NCBI GenBank assembly: GCA_905178155.1
Contig: CAJINV010000006.1
Span: 3,160,437-3,224,436, forward strand
Source: Amoebophrya sp. A120
Lineage: Eukaryota; Sar; Dinophyceae; Syndiniales; Amoebophryaceae
DNA length: 64,000 nt
Direction of reading: 5' to 3'
Shown here piece by piece: positions 53,120-62,563 of the stretch. The notes beneath the pieces are model-generated. The model saw nothing but the letters and a program-made list of their open reading frames with translations. It made no database searches and was not told where the DNA came from. The position numbers were made by a program, and so were the translations under genes. Within the stretch, counting starts at the first letter, position 1. Each line of letters opens with the position of its first letter.

Positions 53120-56100
53120 ATGGTCGCGCGAACAACCGCGGTTCTACGTTCCAATGCAGCCGGAATTGTAACAGGAGCCGGAACAGCAACTGGCTCAACC
53201 TCTTCGTCTGCAAATGCGGTAATGCTTGCGACGCGTAAAATAAGTCCGGCTTCCCCCTCAAGAACCTCCCAGCAGCAACTCCACCGAGCCGTGCACCGTC
53301 CGGAGGCCTTGCTAAACCCGTACTTCCTACAGAAGGAGAAACTACAGCTGAATCCGAGGCAGAAAGTTCTGTGGACGCATAATCCAGCAACCGGTGCTGG
53401 TGGTTCGATCCCCGCCGAAGTAAATGGCGCTGGTGGAGGCGGTGCCACCAGCACAGCTTCTAGTACTTCCAGCAGTAGCTCCTCTTCTTCCACACCCTCC
53501 GTCTCAAACCTGGATTTAGCTCTGCTCACCAATCGGGGCCTGCGGAAGCAAACCATGGAAAATATCGTGAATCTGCTCGGGTCCGACCTGGGCAGGCTAC
53601 TGCTTTCCATCCCGAAAAACATCGGCCCGGAGCGGGCGTTCGTGGCGTACAAGCGGTTTTTGGTAAACAAGATCAACTCGGAGGCCTCGGTTGACAGCCC
53701 AGGTGGAGCTCTTTCTGCCCTTCAACAAAGCAAATTGAAAGCGGTAGAAAGTTATGCATTGCAAAAGGAAAAGCATCGTACTAGTAGTTTAAATTGCATC
53801 ACAAATTTTGGCAAGGAGGAAAGTGGAATCTGTAATGCTGTTTTGTCACAGGAAGAACATTTGTCATGCATATTTGCCATTTTGTACGAGTGCGATAGTA
53901 CTTTTGGACAGGATAAAAGTATGACGTTTCAAACTTTCGAGGAAGAATACCGGAAGATTATGCCGATGGTGATATCCTGAGCAAAAACATCCCCACCCCA
54001 GAGTCAAGATGGGGATCTCGCAACACAAATCGAGAAGTTTTGGGAGTCAAGCATGACAAGTTCGTCTCTGTATTGTAGTGCAGGATAGCAAATAGAGCCG
54101 CAATGCAAATCCATCTACTCATCTTGTTTAGAGCATTACAAAGTCCAAAACAAGATTGAAAATTCCTCTCACGGGGATGCGCATTACAAATCTTCCTGTG
54201 ACTGGAAATCTGCATGACAAATCTGGGGTGGGGACGTTTTTACTCAGGATAGGTCAAGTGGGAACGACAGAAACGGGTCGATCGGAACCACCGGAAACGA
54301 CTCAAGCCGCATCTGCTGCGTCGAGGAAATCAGCATTTGAAAATCAACGAAACCGCGTTCGTGACGCCAGAATTTGCCGAGGTAAATGATTTTTACGAAA
54401 AGGGCGTGAATCACTTAGGCGGTGGCGGTACTAGCAGTTCAGCATCCACCACTGGCGGTTCGTCGTATTCGAAATGTGGTGTGTGCCGAAGCTCTCTATC
54501 GCAAGAAAAAACTGTTTCACTGTATTAAACTTGTGATGCGGAGAATGCAACACAGACGCATTTGTCTTGCGAGTACACATGTAAGGCATTGGGTTTATCA
54601 ACGTGTTTTCCCTTATAAAGTACGCATAGCAAGTTTCCTTCGTCATGTGTAATGTAATGCAAAACTTGTAATGCAAAACTGGCAAAATCCTTACTTTACA
54701 GTGAGACAGCTTTTTCTCGCGATGCTCTCTGCTCTTCGACTACTATCTAGCAGAAAGCTACGCACAGCGGTACAATGCTGCAGATGCGATTTTAGAAGAG
54801 CAGCAGCAGGACAATATCACAGCGCAGTCGACGTTTATTAGTTCTTCCGTCACAGCTATCCTGTGCAAAAGTATCCTACTCGTACTAATTGCGTTATATG
54901 CATTACAAGTCTTTTTCTTAAGGCAAATCCGCATTACAAATTTAATTTGTGATGCCAAGTCAGTTATTTGTAATGCAAGTTATACTAGTACGATGCTTGT
55001 GCAATGCATAATAGGCAAGACAACTTCAGCTTCAAGCTCTTCCTTCCAGAAAAATATCGCAGCCGCTTTCCGGGACGAGTATTTGGATAGTGTGCGGCCG
55101 ATATCCAATTCAAATATGTCTGGGTCTGGAAGAATGCAAGTTTGTCATGCTTGTCTCACATGCCTCTTGCGCCTGTAATGCGTGAGCCGGAAAATAAGAG
55201 CCTCTTGCCTGTCATGCAAAAATGTAGTTTGTCATGCGGAAAGCGAAACACAAAGGAGCCCAGAAACTTGTCATGCATGGCTGCTTATTGCAATGTCCCC
55301 ACAATTCATAAATTAGCATCACAAGTTTCCAGACGTTCAGAGATATTTGCAATGCATAGCCGGTGCTCGGGAATGAACTGTCCGACTGGAAAACGCCGGC
55401 CATGTATGCAAGAGAAATAAAACTGTGTAATAGTTGTCGTTGTGTAACTCTGTAATGCAAAGCATGCAACACAGCCACACTTGTCTCATGCTAGCCAGCC
55501 ACGAGATCCTATTTCGTCTGATGTTATGTACTAGCTGCGCATGACAGGCTTTCTGTGTCATGCAGAACAGATTTGTCATGCTGTCATTCTCATTCCACAA
55601 GAGGACCTGCTATAAGTACACTAACGCAGGTTTATTCCTGCTGCATATCATGATGAAGAAATCTATTCTCACCAAGATCCTGAACTCTTTCACGAGGAAC
55701 AAAATCGAGAAATCCGTTGTGGAAAAAATTGTCGACAATGCAGCGATGAAAAGCATGATTTCCGGCCGTTTAACCGCGGACCTCCCACCAGAGGTCCTTG
55801 AGCCGGTGTTCTCTTTCAACGGGAACCAAAGCTGGAGCTTCGATCCCCGGGAAAGGGTGCGAATTCAGTTGGAAAATGTAGAGGGGAAGTTGGACGAGTT
55901 ATGAACTGCAAAAGCACCGTACTTAGTAGTGATTGCAAGACAAATTTCCTCAGCATTAGAAGTGGAATTTGTAATGCGAGTTGCCCTTAGCATCTGGATT
56001 TGTAATGCATAACTGCAATTAGTACGAGAACGAGTACGATGCTTTTGCATTGGATACGAATTACTGGCTGACGATTTGTGTCATCATGATGCACAGGAGA

Positions 56101-56844
56101 TGACGAGCAGCAGGACTGCAACTTCTACCAAAAATGATAATGATCCTCATCATCTTCATCGCGGCGTAGAAGAATTAGCACCTGTCACCACCCCAAACAG
56201 CACCACCTTCCCCTCCCTCTCCCCGGAAACCCGTGGCGAATTGCTCGGCAGCTACAAGTTCGGGAAGCCGCAGGTGAAATCGGAACGAGTCCTCAATACG
56301 CTTCGTTACCCGACGTTGCAAAGCGTGGCGAATCGGTTACCGGAGGACAAAGCCTACCGCAGTCACGTCTGGTCGGTGATTAACATTCTGGAACGGCAGA
56401 AAGGCTGGACGTTCGCGGACAAAATTCGGGCGGTGCAGACTTTGAAAGAGGTGTACTACAATCTGAAGAAGTCCAGCTACTGGCGCATATCCTGTGCAAC
56501 AGTATCGTAAATTCGTACTAATTGCAATCTTGCATGACAATAAATCTCCCTCCCCAAAGGCGACTCAGCATTACAAATGTCACTTCTCAAGGCGGGAAAA
56601 TTTGTGATGCAATTTTTACGTAGTACGATAGTTTTGCAATGCATAGTGCCGGCGGATCGACAAGAAGTTACCTTTAATGTGTCCGTCGAAACGGGAGCGA
56701 AAGAAGTACGGGCACGGACACAAGTCGAAATACGTGCAGCAGGTGAATGGGGGAAGTATGGACAAGAGTTACAAGCGCCGAGTGTTGTTCCGGAGGTATC
56801 GGAGCTTGTGTCGCCTGCCTTGCAAAAGGATTGACTTGGATTGA
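53120..56844 (+). CDS. Basic protein of unknown function
   Basis: ATG at 53120, TGA at 56842-56844. Removing eight introners plus one TSD copy each leaves 2,046 nt, 681 residues without a stop. N terminus is Ala/Thr/Arg-rich (MVARTTAVLRSNAAGIVTGA) and could be a mitochondrial presequence. A helical block follows (NRGLRKQTMENIVNLLGSDL, then RLLLSIPKNIGPERAFVAYK), then KWERQKRVDRNHRKRLKPHL, LTKILNSFTRNKIEKSVVEK and, near the end, RYPTLQSVANRLPEDKAYRS. The last 70 residues are strongly basic (KRERKKYGHGHKSKYVQQVN). A mitoribosomal or RNA-binding role would suit the charge but no family was recognised. Confidence 0.75.
53753..53915. mobile_element. Introner, family A
   Basis: Perfect TSD AAAGT. 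With the TSD it is 168 bp and open in the host frame, so retention would add 56 residues. Confidence 0.88.
53973..54251. mobile_element. Introner, family D
   Basis: TATCCTGAGCAAAAACATCC ... GACGTTTTTACTCAGGATA; flanks GGTGA / GGTCA. Confidence 0.9.
54497..54724. mobile_element. Introner, family F
   Basis: TATCGCAAGAAAAAACTGTT ... CAGCTTTTTCTCGCGATG; last base G instead of A; perfect TSD CTCTC. Confidence 0.85.
54857..55010. mobile_element. Introner, family A
   Basis: TATCCTGTGCAAAAGTATCC ... CGATGCTTGTGCAATGCATA; flanks ACAGC / ATAGG. Confidence 0.85.
55102..55358. mobile_element. Introner, family B
   Basis: Flanks GCCGA / GCCGG. Confidence 0.87.
55405..55647. mobile_element. Introner, family L (single copy here)
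   Basis: TATGCAAGAGAAATAAAACT ... CAGGTTTATTCCTGCTGCAT then A; flanks CCATG / TCATG. Confidence 0.8.
55900..56056. mobile_element. Introner, family A
   Basis: Flanks CGAGT / CGAAT. Confidence 0.87.
56488..56645. mobile_element. Introner, family A
   Basis: TATCCTGTGCAACAGTATCG ... CGATAGTTTTGCAATGCATA; flanks GCGCA / GTGCC. Confidence 0.85.
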
Positions 56845-57774
56845 AGAGAACGACTCTGTTTTGCAAAGAACGCAGGAAGGGTAATTCATTGCACCGTAAA
56901 GAAATCGACGACTGTAGTTCTAGTTGATGTACAAGTAGATAGCACAAATCCATCCCGAATACGATTTGCAAAGTTCTTCTTGGAGCCAAATCGTGAATTG
57001 CAGATGGTCTGGCAAGCACACTAGCGTGGTGCTCGCAAAGATGAGTAGATAATGAAGCATCGGGTAGTCTTGATTTGTCGTTGTGCGACCAGGACCACCA
57101 AGACCATGCAATATACGAAGTGGATTCTTCTTGCAATTTTGGAGAAAATTAAATCGGTACAGCCAGCAGTGCTTTGTGTCGTGATGTTAATAAATTCATC
57201 GGTGCTGATTAGTCGTCGTCGTCGTCGGTTTTCTTGCGTCAGAATGTTGTGGACACGACCACCATCTTCAGAAGCACAACGTGACTGAATAGCTCTCGGT
57301 GACTGAATGGTCATTCTCGGTTTGGATAGAGTTGCTTGCTTTTCTTATTCTTTCCCACATCGGTTACAAGTTCGTAGTACCAATCTTGGTGTCGGCGTCG
57401 CTTCTCATCACGTAAAAAAGATGACCGTGTGATAGTGATTTTCATCTTCGCATCGGTTGCTTCACTGAATCCGAAGCCTGGTAAGTTGCGAAAAAACTGC
57501 TGCTCGTCGTGGCGTTTACTCATATATCTAGAAGGCTATTTCGAATTCGAAACCGCCAACACAGCAAGTTTGTTTCAAGTTTGCACCCCCCCCCCCAACA
57601 AAGAAGATTTTTTCAAATCGTAAGCACTAAAAACCCTTGCTGGAGATGCGATAGTTTCTCAACCTCACTGCATTTGATGTCCTCCCTTTTGCTGACTACG
57701 TAGCAGATTTGCGTTATCTGAAAAATAATTCCTGTATGTAAACGAGAGCAACGACCTCGACAGCCGGTACTACT
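56845..57774. other. Intergenic spacer
   Basis: About 0.93 kb without introners; a C-run at 57587-57596. No gene seen. Confidence 0.5.
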
Positions 57775-60700
57775 ATGGTTGGCACAACTACAACAATATC
57801 CGCCCAGCCCGGCGACGGAAACAAGGAAAGTATTGAAGTGAAATCTGCAAACAAAAGAGCTCCTCCTTCTGTGTCGAAGAAAGTGAAGAACAAGAAGAAG
57901 ATCAAGTGGGAGCAGCACAACATGAAGATGAACAAGGATAATGAAGCCTCTGAAGCTAGCGCTGCTCCTGGTACAACTTCCAATAGCGCGGGTCCTGCCG
58001 CACCGTCGTCCTCTGCCTCCTCTTCCGAGGATGTTGTTTCCTCTTCCGAGGACTTCCACTTCGTCGGAGTGCAGCCAACAGCTACAACGATAGCTGCAGC
58101 AGACCAGCAGCACCAGCACGAAGAAGTAAAAAACGACCAAACTAGTCGTGCTGACCACAACTCTTTCCGCCCGCCCATGAGCAACCAGTTGCACCAAGAC
58201 GTGGTCGACGATGGTACCACGAAAAGCGGTATTTATTGGACCGTCAGCGTTGGGTTAATTCTGCTCCTATCAAATGTAAAAGTGTCTGGGTCTGGAAAGT
58301 TGGAACTTGTGATGCCAGCTTTGGAGTTTAAAAAAATCTGTATTGCATGACCAGCAAGAAGAGCCACATTTGGGCTACGCGAGGAGGGCATTTGTCATGC
58401 GGAAATGGCATCAGGAAGCTTTCCAAAAATCTGTGATGCTGGGTCATGCATTACAAGCATCATGGGTCATGCCAGACAAGCATGACAACCCTTCCGTTCT
58501 TCCAGACCCAGACATTTTTACATTTGATAGCTCCCGCTTTTCCTATACGGGGTGATTCTGTTTGGCGTCAACATGTATCAACTGTAAAAGTGTCTGGGTC
58601 TGGAAGGTTGAAACTTGTGATGCTAACTTTGGACTCTAAAAAATTCTGTATTGCATGACCAGCAAGAGGAGTCCGGTTTGTGCTACGCGTGGAGGGCATT
58701 TGTCATGCGAAATAGGCATCAGGAAGGCCTCTGAAAATCTGTGATGCTAAGGCTTCCATGACAGACATTCTGTGTCATGCAAAAACAGCATAACAAATTT
58801 CGGGTTCTTCCAGACCCAGACATTTTTACATTTGATAACATGCAACGATCCGCGGTTCAGAGTCATGGTACTGATGTGAACGTCCGCGGTAAACCGATGA
58901 ATTATGGGACTCTCAAATGTTACATTCTCAACTGGAACTGTTACATGATTTGTCATGCAAAATTGCCATCAGTATCTGTGTGATAAAGCTGCATCGCATG
59001 ACAAATCCAAATTCTCCCAGCGCCAAAGAGGCGAAGAAACTGCGCCAGATCTGTCATGCAAGACGCGCAGGCCCCCCCTTTCACTTTTGCCATTCTTGCA
59101 TCACAAATTTATGTTGTAACAGTTGAGAGTGTAACAGTTGAGAACGCCATATGAATACGGGCTTTCTTGCAGCGTCTTCCCCGACGGAACGGAAGTTCCT
59201 CGCTCCGACGAAAAGTACCGCTACCACCATTGAGAAGAAAAAGGGGTATGTGGTTCTTGAGGACCACTGGCGGACGACGGGCAAGGGTGAAGCGGCAAGA
59301 GCTGTTGCACATGATGATCACCACGTCGTGTTGCCACGGCAAAAGGAACAAAAGCCCGTCTCGTCCGACGGAAAAAGCGCCCCTGGAGGTGCTGGTCATC
59401 ATGCTGGTCCTGATCATGGCACCGGACGCGGAGCCGAGGAAGATGATTCCGAGTCAGAAGACGTGGCGAAAGAGGACCATGCTTCATCGAAACATTCCGA
59501 CCATGATGATGAAAGGGACGATCATGTTGTTGTCCACCCTCCACGTCCTTCTGCATCGAAGATGAAAACCACGAAAACGACACCCACGATCTCGCAAATT
59601 CCCGGACCGGCACCAGGTTCAGGACCTGCTCCAGCTGCTTCTGCTGCTGTGGAAATCGCGGCCTTGTCTGAGGATGGTGGACAGCAAGACGAAGATCGCG
59701 GGAACTCGAACTCGCCGCAGCCCTCGCCTGGCGAGAATGAGATGAAAGCCGCTTCGACGTTTTTGGAGGAGGAGGAAGGGAGTGATGAAAGTGAAAGTGT
59801 AAGTGAAGCCAGTACTGCTGTCGATGATGGTGCGGGAGACGAAGACCTGATCTATCCAGGAAAAAACACCCATCCCCATCCAATTTGTCATGCAAAACAT
59901 GCATAAAATCCGCCATTTGTTATGCATGCAATGGATGGGGATGGTTGTTTTTTCCTGGATATGATCATGGATGATTACACGACCGGCAAAATGAATTCCA
60001 AGTCCTCCGCAGCTCCGGTTGAAACCGAGGAATTTGAAGATGAAAATCAAAATGACCAGCCCGTGGGCGGTGAAATGCAAATGCAAGACAAGCATGGTGC
60101 TGTCTCTCGGTCTTCGTCTTCGGACGTTGCTTTCACGATGGATTTTCTGGAAGTTGGACAGGGGACTGCTGCTGTTCCACCGCGACCAGTACAAGCAGGA
60201 GTTCCATCTCGTTTCGTCGTGCCGGGTTCACCGCCAGTGTACCCGGCAGTCACTGCGCATGTCCCGCCAGGAGAAACACCACCGGGGCAGGAGCCGTCAC
60301 TACATCATCATACGCCGCCACCTTCTGCTCCTTCTGAGAAGGAGCAGAAGTCCCGCCTGAAAGTCAAAGTCACGGAGAAAGACCTCCAACAACACGCTCC
60401 GTTGCAAGTCGTGTACTACTGCAAATACCGAGACGGGGAAACCGACACCATTGCGGACCGTGCTGCACGCCCGAAAAATGCGGAAGCGCCACAAGCCGAA
60501 ACCGTGGAGGACTATTTGAACAAAGGCAGGTCGGCGATGAGCCCGCGCGCGTCGAAGGAGGAATGTATGAGAAAGTGCACGGGCTACCTAAAATGCGGCG
60601 TCTTTGCGTCGGTACCCTTACCGCAGCCCGACGACTCCGGGAGCACGGTGATGTGCTTTTTCGGGGACAAAACCCACGCGAACACACTCGACGCGGACGC

Positions 60701-61757
60701 TGCAGGGTGGGAAATTTCCTGTGTGGCGGCCTCCGGTACTGGAGAGGGCAGCGGCCTGACCGAGGCGAATTTGAGGAGTCTGGCTGGTGAAGGGGGCGAC
60801 AGCTCCAGGACCTCGGGGAGGAATGCGATGTCTGATGCTGATCGTTATCCCGTGCAAAAACGCTATGACATTGCCTGGCTTGCTCTTTTTTGTCAACTTG
60901 CGAAGGAGAATGGGTCTTCGTACTACAAAAGCAAAACGGCAGCCTTCTACAAATAAACCTGCTGTACATTTTGTCTCTACTTTATTTTTTGCCGCGAGCT
61001 GCGCTACGGCCACAAATGCGAATCAAAAGACAATTTGTATTTCATAGATACCTCGTCCAATTTTGTATAGTGATGGCCTCCTCCTGTATTGCGGACGCGA
61101 GTTGGAATTAAAGATGCTGATAACTCTGACATAAGTGTTTTTGCCTTGCATAGAGCTTCCACGGTGGCTTCAGAGCAGGATCTTGAAGGTGATGATGATC
61201 TTGATGCCCTCGACGAAGCAGATGAGTATGAAGAGGATGCAGGAGCGCATGCTCCTCTCGTTAAGACTCCTGAAGAAAATCAAACGGATGCGCAGCACAC
61301 CAGCTCCGCTGTGGCCGGAGCCGTTGAGCGGCACGACACCTGCCGCGGCTCGCACTGGTGGTCCCGATCGCACTGCGAGTGCTTGATGTACGACGCTGGA
61401 GATTCCCAAGGCTTCGTTCCGGTGAATGTCGCAGAAGGAAACAAGCACGGCCGCGAAACTACCATGTGTGACCGGGACGCGAAAATCGGGTCCGTTTGTG
61501 GCACAGGAATGAAGAGGAACAAAGAGGCTGGCGAGGGGAGGTGTGTCTTCAAATGTGCTTCGCGGCATTGCAAGTGCATCAAACACGGCGACCACACTGA
61601 ATACAAAGACGGGAATGCGAATTGCAAAAACTTATGGACCGCAATTCAAAAGCGCACGGTCGCGTACTGGAACATCAATCGGACTCGGACAGCTAGTGAA
61701 GAATTGGTGCATGATGAGGATGGCCAAGTTTTCGTATTCGAGTTTCCAAAAGCTTAA
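57775..61757 (+). CDS. Single-pass membrane protein with Cys-rich PAN/Apple-like region
   Basis: ATG at 57775, TAA at 61755-61757. Removing five introners with one TSD copy each leaves 2,769 nt, 922 residues. Residues 1-150 are Lys/Ser/Asp-rich without a signal peptide. One strong membrane segment at about 155-178 (YWTVSVGLILLLPLFLYGVI), assembled across an introner, suggests type II topology. An acidic, Pro-rich, low-complexity stem follows. Around 575-685 is a Cys-spaced module (YYCKYRDG ... ECMRKCTGYLKCGVFASV ... VMCFFGDK ... ISCVAA) whose ECxxxCxxxxxCxxF pattern resembles PAN/Apple adhesion domains. A second Cys-rich module (DTCRGSHWWSRSHCECLMYD ... CVFKCASRHCKCIKHGD) lies at about 783-860. 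It may be a surface or vesicle protein; ligand unknown. Confidence 0.75.
58268..58529. mobile_element. Introner, family B
   Basis: Perfect TSD GCTCC. It interrupts the codons of the membrane helix. Confidence 0.92.
58576..58837. mobile_element. Introner, family B
   Basis: Perfect TSD ACATG. Same length as and closely similar to the copy at 58268, only 46 bp away. Confidence 0.92.
58903..59151. mobile_element. Introner, family M (single copy here)
   Basis: TATGGGACTCTCAAATGTTA ... CAGTTGAGAACGCCATA; perfect TSD TGAAT. Confidence 0.85.
59853..59961. mobile_element. Introner, family N, shortest element (109 bp)
   Basis: TATCCAGGAAAAAACACCCA ... GGTTGTTTTTTCCTGGATA; perfect TSD TGATC. Nearly the whole element can fold as one hairpin. 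Confidence 0.9.
60846..61152. mobile_element. Introner, family O (single copy here)
   Basis: GTGCAAAAACGCTATGACA near the left pairs with TGACATAAGTGTTTTTGCC at the right; flanks ATCGT / GAGCT. The join keeps the frame (A-D-R-S-T-V-A-S). Confidence 0.75.
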
Positions 61758-61970
61758 GCTTTGGCTTAGTATTTGAGGACCAAAATAACAAAGCCACGAC
61801 GAATCGGATTCATCGTGGCGCAGGCACTGCACGTCAATTCACAGAAGATGCTGAACTACTTACCATGTGAACTGGTGCTTATCTTCATGTCATTAACATT
61901 GTGATGCTTGTTACGTGAGCTTCATCTTGAATTTTTTACATGTGAGAAGTACGCGATCTGCTTTTGCCCA

Positions 61971-62461
61971 GGATGCAAGAAATGGGACGGTAGGTATTGT
62001 GGTTCCAAAGGAGTTGACGCGACCTGTCGTGCCAAGCCGCCACTCGGGGGCAACGAAATTTGCGTCAAGATGCTATGCAGTGCAACTAGGTCTCGGTCGG
62101 ACGAGGGGTGGAAGAACTTAAGTGAGTATATTACTTGTCTGCAACTTCTCGAAAATCTGTGTTGCATAACCGACAAGAAGAGTGCAGCTTCGTTTGTCAT
62201 GCACAAATGAGTTTCGCAATTTGCTTTTCCTTTTGCAGTACGCAATGTGCATCAGTACGAGAGACGGCCCTCTTCTTGAATGAAGCTTGTCATGCTTGTC
62301 TGGTTGTAATTCAAATCTCTGCAACATCACGAGTTCTTTCCAGACCCAGACGTATTTGCAGTGGATAGGCCCTCAATGCTGTCGATTCAGTCAACCCATT
62401 CGCCGCGATCCCTCCTCCGAATTTGAATGTCTATCCGCCAGAAAAGCACAGCCATACCTGA
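61971..62461 (+). CDS. Cys-rich exon pair, possibly the end of the preceding gene
   Basis: Exon 61971-62073 encodes CKKWDGRYCGSKGVDATCRA and EICVKM, with Cys spacing like the preceding gene. Removing the element at 62074-62367 plus 5 bp joins it to NAVDSVNPFAAIPPPNLNVY and a TGA at 62459-62461. The sequence just before 61971 (CTTTTGCCCAGGAT) resembles a family A right end, so an eroded introner may link it to the gene ending at 61757. It could be an alternative C terminus, a separate short gene or a decayed exon. Confidence 0.35.
62074..62367. mobile_element. Introner, family B (degenerate)
   Basis: TATGCAGTGCAACTAGGTCT ... CAGACGTATTTGCAGTGGAT then A; flanks GATGC / GGCCC. Confidence 0.75.
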
Positions 62462-62563
62462 AAAAGAAACGAATTTGCGTTGCGGGGGGTTTTAGCTAAT
62501 GCTCAGCATGACAAACTGAAACTTTTTTGGTTGTATGTAGTTCTAGAAGTAGTCCTAGACCTC

